Source: a virus. Taken from it: 23,285 bases of DNA. The notes under the pieces were generated by a model. That model was given only the letters and a program-made list of their open reading frames with translations, was not told the origin of the DNA and ran no database searches. Both the position numbers and the translations under genes were made by a program. Numbering within the stretch: the first letter of the stretch is position 1; every line of letters starts with the position of its first letter. This document shows positions 18,251 to 23,285 of this stretch, in pieces. The stretch lies in IMG/VR virus record IMGVR_UViG_3300020034_000182, positions 1 through 23,285 of that record. The stretch is one strand, 5' to 3'.

Positions 18251-20131
18251 ATGCTGACATTGAAGGGGGATACCCCGACGCTGCCCATTAAAGTGGTCAA
18301 GGGGGAAGTCGTCAAGGCGGAGCCGAAGATTACCTTCATCCAGAAGGTGATTAAATCGGAGACGTTTTTGGTGATGGCGCACTCCGCCGTGGAGTTGGAA
18401 GACGAGTTCTCCAATCTCTATTACACAGCGGCGAATCAATCCAACCTTTTTCTCCAGCCCCCGTTCGAGCCTAACGTCCTGATGAACATGGTCCAGACGA
18501 ACAACGTCTTGAACCAGTGCGTCGAAGCGATGGAGGTGAACATCGACGGCACCGGCCATGAGTTCGTGCCTGCGGAAGAGGGGAAGACCATCGACAAGAC
18601 GGAGGAGAAGGCGGCGCTGGCGTTCTTCAAGGAGCCCTATCCCAATGTGTCGATGACCGCCATCCGCCGCAAGCTGCGTCGGCAGATGGAGTCGGTCGGC
18701 TACGCGTGGATCGAAGTGCTCCGCAATATGGCGGACGAAGTGGTGGGCATCCGCAACGTGGAGACTGCGCACATCCGGATGGTGAAGCTCGATGCGCCCA
18801 TTCAGGTGAAGAAGAAGATCATGCGGGGGGACACCGAAGTCGAGCTGACGCTGTGGGAACGAGAGCGTCGCTACGCGCAGCGGGTCGCCCTGAAGCAGCT
18901 GGTGTACTACCGGGAGTTCGGCACCACGCGGCAGGTGAATCGCGACACCGGGGAGTGGGAGACGCCGGAGAAGGCGGTGCCCGCTGAATCCAGAGGGACG
19001 GAACTGCTCTGTCTCGGCATCCATCCGGACACCGCCACCCCGTACTACCTCCCCCGGTGGATCAACCAGCTTCCCAGCGTCGTTGGATCGCGCAACGCGG
19101 AAGAGCAGAACCTCCAATTTCTCGATGCCGGGGGACTCCCACCCGCCATTGTGTTCATTCAGGGAGGCACGCTGGTGAAGGACACGTCCGACCAGCTGCG
19201 GATGTACCTGTCGGGGTTGAACAAGAACAAGAACCGGGCGGTGGTGGTTGAGGTTCAGTCGTCGTCCGGTTCGCTGGATTCGGCCGGGAAGGTGGATGTG
19301 AAGGTGGAGCGGTTCGGCTCCGCGCAATCACAGGACGCCATGTACATGAAGTACGACGTCTCCACCGAGGAGCATGTGCGGGTGGGCTTCCGGCTGCCCC
19401 CGCTCTTCTTGGGCAAGGCGCAGGACTACAACTTTGCGACGGCGCAGACCGCCTACATGGTGGCGGAAGCGCAGGTGTTCTTGCCCGAGCGCACCGAGTT
19501 CGATGAGATGCTCAACAAGACCATCATCAAGGAGCTGGGCTTCAAGACGCTGTTGTTCAAGTCGAAGCCCATCACCCTGAAGGACGTTGCTACACAGCTG
19601 AAGGGACTGGAGCTGTCGAAGGACGTCGTGACGCGCGAGAGCTACCTGAAGGAGCTGAACACGGTAGCCGGGATGGTGCTGGAGATTGCGGAACTGCCCG
19701 CACCCAACGTCGCCCCCGGAGGCGTCAAGCCCACGACGCAGAGTGTCGATGAGATTCCGGGTCACAAGCTGCCCGCGTCCATGAAGCCGCCAGCATTCAC
19801 CGCGCCACAGGATGATCCTGAGCCCGCACCGCCTGATTCGCATGTCATCCTGAAGCCGGGAGACAAGCTGGTGAAGAAGCCCCAGCTGAAGCTCGTGCCG
19901 AAGGAGCGGAAGTCTGCCATCGAGCTGATCGAGTTGGCGCAAGACTACGCCGCGAGTCAGGGGTTGATTCAGAAGCGGGACGTCTCCCCCGAGCGGCAGG
20001 TGATCACGGAGGAAGCGGTGCGTGGGCTGGATGAAGCCGAGCTACACGCGTTCAATCGGCTGATTGCCACGTACGCCTTCGGGGATGACGACCCCGACCT
20101 CGTGACGCTCGTGGCCAACACCCGTGGGTGA
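18251..20131 (+). CDS. Phage portal protein (PBSX-type family)
   Basis: 626 residues from ATG 18251 (weak AGGTG upstream); GTG 18245 in frame is the alternative. The string TPYYLPRWINQLPSVVGSRN followed by AEEQNLQFLDAGGLPPAI is the signature region of the PBSX/SPP1-like portal family (Phage_portal). ALDF-type N-terminal lead-in, stem and clip regions fit the usual 400-480 residue core. About 150 C-terminal residues are an extra, Pro- and Lys-rich extension (residues ~480-626) with a helical end (SAIELIELAQDYAASQG). The dodecameric portal is the DNA channel at one capsid vertex and docks the terminase. The stop overlaps the GTG of the giant downstream protein by eight bases, so the two are co-translated. 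Confidence 0.93.
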   Translation: MLTLKGDTPTLPIKVVKGEVVKAEPKITFIQKVIKSETFLVMAHSAVELEDEFSNLYYTAANQSNLFLQPPFEPNVLMNMVQTNNVLNQCVEAMEVNIDGTGHEFVPAEEGKTIDKTEEKAALAFFKEPYPNVSMTAIRRKLRRQMESVGYAWIEVLRNMADEVVGIRNVETAHIRMVKLDAPIQVKKKIMRGDTEVELTLWERERRYAQRVALKQLVYYREFGTTRQVNRDTGEWETPEKAVPAESRGTELLCLGIHPDTATPYYLPRWINQLPSVVGSRNAEEQNLQFLDAGGLPPAIVFIQGGTLVKDTSDQLRMYLSGLNKNKNRAVVVEVQSSSGSLDSAGKVDVKVERFGSAQSQDAMYMKYDVSTEEHVRVGFRLPPLFLGKAQDYNFATAQTAYMVAEAQVFLPERTEFDEMLNKTIIKELGFKTLLFKSKPITLKDVATQLKGLELSKDVVTRESYLKELNTVAGMVLEIAELPAPNVAPGGVKPTTQSVDEIPGHKLPASMKPPAFTAPQDDPEPAPPDSHVILKPGDKLVKKPQLKLVPKERKSAIELIELAQDYAASQGLIQKRDVSPERQVITEEAVRGLDEAELHAFNRLIATYAFGDDDPDLVTLVANTRG

Positions 20132-23100
20132 GACGCTCGACTTTCGGACGTATCTTACACTGGAGCAGGCGCTCAGTCGGAAATTGGTCCGACACTGGCG
20201 AAAGCTCTCGGCGGGGACGTATGCCGCCATCGCGGAGGCGTGCGCCAAAGGACAATGGAATGTGGCTCGTGATCGGGTTGCTGATCTGGACATGGCTGAA
20301 GTCGGTACAGAGAACCGGGAGTGGATTAAGTATCTGCTCCTCTCGACGGCGACCTATGGGGCGGGCATGGTGGCGCGAGATCGACCGTCTTTTGTCGGAG
20401 TAGGGACGTTCGATACGCTGTTGAACCAAGTCACCAGCAATCTCTTGCAGTATTTGGAGTTCGACGGCACCCGGCAGGTGCAAGCCGAAGCGTTGCAATT
20501 GATTGCCGAGGATGAGGCGAAGACCAAAGCGGCCCAACTCGTGCAGAAGAAGGAGCACGCGTTCGGGAACACCCAGATCGCCATTGACCCGAAAAGCAGC
20601 GCAGCCGCCACGATACTGGCATCACGCGAGCGGATCGCGGAAGACGACCTTGCGGGCGACGGCATCGAAGAGGACATGCACGTCACCGTTCGGTACGGAT
20701 TGACGGATGACGACCATGATCGGCTCCGGGTGTTCATCGCGAGTTTGCAACCATTCGAGGCCCGCGTGGGGGAGTTGGAAATCTTCCCCGCGAGTGAGCA
20801 CAGCGACGGCGCGTGCCCCATCGTGGCGCGCATCATCAGTCAGGAATTGCGGGCCATCGAGCAGGCCATCGGTGACTACGCCGCGTTCAAGGAGAAGTCG
20901 TTTCCGGACTACAAGCCGCATTGTACGTTGGCATACGTGAAGGTGGCGGCGGCGCAGAAGTACGCCGACCTTTACGTGGACGGCTCCTTCATCGTGCGGA
21001 GCATCACGATTAGTCACCAGTCCGGCGTGATGGAGACCATCCCGTTCGGCATGGTGAAGAAGTTCGATGAGGCACAGCACCCACGGGATGCGACTGGGAA
21101 GTTCACCGCGTCCGGGGGTGTGACGGGTCTGCGCTCGGTGTTGAACGACCTCTTGAAGCCAGACGGCGGCTTCACTTATTCGCTGACCACGCGCACGTCG
21201 CCGACTGATGGTTTCTCCCTGTCGCTCCACAAAGACCGGGAGAAGGTGCTGGACGTGAAGACGCTCACGCTGATGGATCTGGACGCCTTCGCCAAGGCCA
21301 ACTCGGATCTGTTGCGGCAGTCTGGCAACTACTTTGGGGCATGGCACAACCCGGAGGACGGCAAGGTCTATCTCGACATCTCCACCGTGGTGCCGGAGGC
21401 GGCGGAAGCCCAGCGACTTGGCAAGCTCCACGACCAGATTGCGTATTTCGATCTTGCCCATTTCACGTCGGTGCCGGTGCAGAAGCAGGAGTCTTATGGA
21501 GAAGAAGAAACCGACGCTCCACTTAGTGGGGTCGAAGGAGGGGGAACCCTCCGTGGACGATTTAATCGCTTTATACAAAGCATTGACTGGACGCGATCCT
21601 TCACCGGAGGAAATCGCGGAGGTGTGGAAGAGACGCTCGCGCAAAAGTTAGAAGGCGGCGGCAATCCTTACCACGACAAGCTCGGGCTGTTCACCAGTAA
21701 AGATGGCAGCTCCGGCGTGGGTCTGGTTCGCGTCGGCACCGCATGGCAGCGCACGGACGGCACCTCGCTCTCGGCTGCCGACAAGGCGCGCGTCGCGGCG
21801 CTCAAAATCCCTCCCGCGTGGACGTCGGTGCGGCTGAACCCCAACCCCGATGAACCCATGCAGGCGTTCGGGAAGGATGCGAAGGGACGCACGCAGTACC
21901 GCTATTCCGACACGTCAAAATCTCAGAACGCCGCCAAGAAGTTTGTGCGGCTCAAAGCCTTCACTGCCTCTCTCCCTGCGATTCGTGCGGGCATTGCGGA
22001 CGGCATCAGCCGGGGCATCGACGCCGCATATGTGCTCCGGCTGATCGACAAGAGTGCCTTTCGGATCGGAGGGACGGAGGATACCGGCGCAGAGAAGCAA
22101 GCCTACGGCGCGAGCACGCTCCTGAACAAGCATGTGAAGGTGGCGGGCGATATCGTGACGTTGACGTTCTCCTTCACCGGGAAGAAGGGCGTCCATATCC
22201 GGAAGACCATCAAGGATGCGGAGCTGGCCGACTACATCCGGACGCGGCAGGAGACGTTGAAGCCGAGTGATCGGATCTTCACCTCGAACGTGGAGCAGGT
22301 GCGGAGCTTCCTCCATGACCACGGGGGGCCGGGGCTCCACCCGAAGGACTTCCGCACGCACCACGGCACCGCTATCGCGCTCGATGAAATCGCGAAGTCG
22401 CCTGTGCCGAAGACCGCGAAGGCCGCGAAGGCGCTTCGTCTGAAGATTGCCACGAAGGTGGCCGCGTATCTCGTCAACACCCCGGCCGTCGCCCTGAGTG
22501 CCTACATCAGCCCGGAAGTCTTCAAGACGTGGGGCGCGTTGCAGGTGGCGCAGAAGCACGACGACCAGTTGGATCTGTTCGACGTGTTGATCAAAGAGTT
22601 TCTAGAGACCCACTCCTATGTCGATGAGGATGTGGACTGGCACGAGGACGATGATGAACCCGCTAAAAAATTCAACCAATACCACGACACCCACACCGGA
22701 CAATTCACCAGCCGAGACGCTTCACCCGCGCAAGCCGGTGATCTTAACGGAGGAGGACGAATTGCTGTATCGGAGGCCCCCGAAGGGGCACACCCCACAG
22801 GGCAGCCCTTCGTCACCGACACCAAAGGACGACCCGCCGCCAACCTAACGATTCAGGTGGAGGCCAACGCGTATAACGCGACGCACGGGCTCCCTTCGGT
22901 GGACCATTCGCAGTACATTGCGGTGGATCAGACGCGAGCGGGGCGCATCGCGGATGCGTATGACGCGCTTCCGATGGATGACAGTGCGAACCCCGAGGTA
23001 CGCCGATCCTACGAAGCGTTAGCGCGTGAGGTGAACGACCAGTGGGATGCCGCCGTGGCGCACGGGATGGTGTTCGAGCCGGAGACGTCCAGCACGGATG

Positions 23101-23285
23101 CGGCGGACAAAGGCCCGTATCAATCCTCCTTCGATGTGACGGCGGACATTCGGGATCACCGGCACCTGTTCTTTTATACAGGGGGTGATCCGAATCAATT
23201 CATGGCGCAGATTGATGCTAAGACCGGGATCAGCATCAATGACAAGTTCCGCGCCATCCATGATTACTACGGACATGCCGCTGGG
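20124..23285 (+). CDS. Giant polyvalent head-associated protein: 2H phosphoesterase, conserved domains, topoisomerase IB (3' end outside window)
   Basis: One frame stays open from GTG 20124 (eight-base overlap with the portal stop) to the right edge, 1054 codons. Order: 1-175 helical, MuF-like head-associated region; ~184-310 2H phosphoesterase with HVT (His186) and HCT (His266); 314-332 motif FDEAQHPRDATGKFTASGG; 333-456 conserved phage domain (YLDIS...HDQIAYFDL); linker; 511-530 motif GNPYHDKLGLFTSKDG; ~531-820 topoisomerase IB with Arg647, Lys687, Arg744, Asn785 and Tyr794 (NTPAVALSAYI), spaced as in bacterial TopIB; 850-868 motif FNQYHDTHTGQFTSRD; ~905-1054 a domain with VDHSQYIAVD and NDKFRAIHDYYGHA, seen in many phages. 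The 2H class cleaves cyclic or 2'-5' nucleotides; TopIB relaxes supercoils through a 3'-phosphotyrosine. Co-injection with DNA is inferred. Confidence 0.88.
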   Translation, partial: MGETLDFRTYLTLEQALSRKLVRHWRKLSAGTYAAIAEACAKGQWNVARDRVADLDMAEVGTENREWIKYLLLSTATYGAGMVARDRPSFVGVGTFDTLLNQVTSNLLQYLEFDGTRQVQAEALQLIAEDEAKTKAAQLVQKKEHAFGNTQIAIDPKSSAAATILASRERIAEDDLAGDGIEEDMHVTVRYGLTDDDHDRLRVFIASLQPFEARVGELEIFPASEHSDGACPIVARIISQELRAIEQAIGDYAAFKEKSFPDYKPHCTLAYVKVAAAQKYADLYVDGSFIVRSITISHQSGVMETIPFGMVKKFDEAQHPRDATGKFTASGGVTGLRSVLNDLLKPDGGFTYSLTTRTSPTDGFSLSLHKDREKVLDVKTLTLMDLDAFAKANSDLLRQSGNYFGAWHNPEDGKVYLDISTVVPEAAEAQRLGKLHDQIAYFDLAHFTSVPVQKQESYGEEETDAPLSGVEGGGTLRGRFNRFIQSIDWTRSFTGGNRGGVEETLAQKLEGGGNPYHDKLGLFTSKDGSSGVGLVRVGTAWQRTDGTSLSAADKARVAALKIPPAWTSVRLNPNPDEPMQAFGKDAKGRTQYRYSDTSKSQNAAKKFVRLKAFTASLPAIRAGIADGISRGIDAAYVLRLIDKSAFRIGGTEDTGAEKQAYGASTLLNKHVKVAGDIVTLTFSFTGKKGVHIRKTIKDAELADYIRTRQETLKPSDRIFTSNVEQVRSFLHDHGGPGLHPKDFRTHHGTAIALDEIAKSPVPKTAKAAKALRLKIATKVAAYLVNTPAVALSAYISPEVFKTWGALQVAQKHDDQLDLFDVLIKEFLETHSYVDEDVDWHEDDDEPAKKFNQYHDTHTGQFTSRDASPAQAGDLNGGGRIAVSEAPEGAHPTGQPFVTDTKGRPAANLTIQVEANAYNATHGLPSVDHSQYIAVDQTRAGRIADAYDALPMDDSANPEVRRSYEALAREVNDQWDAAVAHGMVFEPETSSTDAADKGPYQSSFDVTADIRDHRHLFFYTGGDPNQFMAQIDAKTGISINDKFRAIHDYYGHAAG
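20494..20507 (-). repeat. Dispersed 14-bp near-palindrome, copy 7 (inverted, one mismatch)
   Basis: TGCAATTGATTGCC, reverse-complement orientation, 13 of 14 bases, inside the giant gene, starting at a second codon position (encodes LQLIA). 2320 bp after copy 6. Confidence 0.75.
21496..21651 (+). CDS. Overprinted small ORF, 51 residues, nested in the giant gene
   Basis: ATG 21496 has AGGAG five bases upstream and runs to TAG 21649-21651 in a different frame from the giant protein. The product (MEKKKPTLHLVGSKEG, then VDDLIALYKALTGRDPSPEE and IAEVWKRR) looks like a normal small helical protein. The giant protein's frame is Gly/Arg-rich linker here, with codons such as GGA and CGA that are rare elsewhere, so this frame may be the better-selected one. 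Either a real overlapping gene or the relic of separate genes that became fused. Confidence 0.5.
   Translation: MEKKKPTLHLVGSKEGEPSVDDLIALYKALTGRDPSPEEIAEVWKRRSRKS
22651..22848 (+). CDS. Overprinted small ORF, 65 residues, nested in the giant gene
   Basis: Two ATGs (22651, 22654) preceded by GAGGA; ends at TAA 22846-22848, in the same alternative frame as the ORF at 21496. The product is Thr/Pro-rich with a central ordered-looking stretch (RKPVILTEEDELLYRRPPKG). It again coincides with the linker and motif between two domains of the giant protein. The Pro-rich composition may simply mirror the linker in the other frame, so support is weaker than for 21496. Confidence 0.35.
   Translation: MMNPLKNSTNTTTPTPDNSPAETLHPRKPVILTEEDELLYRRPPKGHTPQGSPSSPTPKDDPPPT

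Noticed and set aside
17241-18260. 339-codon minus-strand ORF spanning the EF-hand gene and terminator
   Set aside because: Antisense shadow that would cross a strong + strand terminator; no start signal.
21663-22590. Reading the Arg/Arg/Tyr domain as a tyrosine integrase
   Set aside because: RIGG(T)E, GKKG, KDFRTHHGT and NTPAV...SAYI match topoisomerase IB, with Asn in place of the His as in bacterial TopIB; no integrase-type arm-binding domain or att-like repeat is seen.
1-23285. tRNA genes, CRISPR arrays or insertion-sequence ends
   Set aside because: Scanned by eye on both strands; no T-loop/acceptor combination, no regularly spaced repeat-spacer units and no transposase or terminal inverted repeats.

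Overview
The window is a piece of a tailed double-stranded DNA bacteriophage (Caudoviricetes-type) genome. All genes lie on the + strand, are packed with ATGA, TAATG or TGATG start/stop overlaps, and have GC-rich codons. Diagnostic genes are a PBSX-type portal (18251-20131), a family A DNA polymerase (9284-11653), a free-standing HNH-type endonuclease (11650-11949) and a huge multi-domain protein directly behind the portal (20124 to the right edge). The host cannot be named. Seven near-consensus sigma-70 promoters and strong Shine-Dalgarno sites point to a bacterium with ordinary housekeeping transcription. No integrase, terminase, tRNA or CRISPR array was seen, so lifestyle is open.

Layout. 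(1) 1-2202: the end of a late cluster, with a virion-like protein (partial) and three proteins that carry a short Gly-rich or NPYH-type motif near the N-terminus; one is a zincin-type metallopeptidase. (2) 2189-9280: promoter-rich region of metabolic and regulatory genes: a shortened pyruvate-phosphate-dikinase-like protein, a CsrA-like protein, two protein-tyrosine-phosphatase-like proteins and a protein with a ribosomal L7/L12 C-terminal domain. (3) 9284-12209: DNA polymerase, then an HNH gene whose lower GC content starts inside the polymerase 3' end. (4) 12206-16417: one long coupled operon of small proteins (several membrane peptides of 23-77 residues, zinc-ribbon proteins) around a 597-residue conserved phage protein. 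(5) 16434-18147: an operon of two exported proteins behind a 7-codon leader ORF, closed by a strong intrinsic terminator. (6) 18251-23285: start of the late head module: portal, then a frame open for at least 1054 codons holding a head-associated region, a 2H phosphoesterase, a conserved phage domain, a complete topoisomerase IB and a further conserved phage domain.

How it fits together. The seven promoters (TTGACAAA, 16-18 bp, TATRCT-like) and the shared leader box TCAATGGAGTGA form one regulon covering the middle of the window. The phage's own CsrA-like protein could act on the AUGGA in that box. The portal lacks this promoter and sits behind a terminator, so it is probably under separate late control. 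The linker-type motifs recur in four separate genes and at the domain joints of the giant protein; this fits a cargo set that is packaged, and perhaps cleaved, in the capsid and delivered with the DNA. A 14-bp near-palindrome (TGCAMTCAATTGCA) occurs seven times at 2.3-4.4 kb intervals, in all three codon phases, and its orientation flips between 15590 and 18174. It is the clearest signal that no gene explains.
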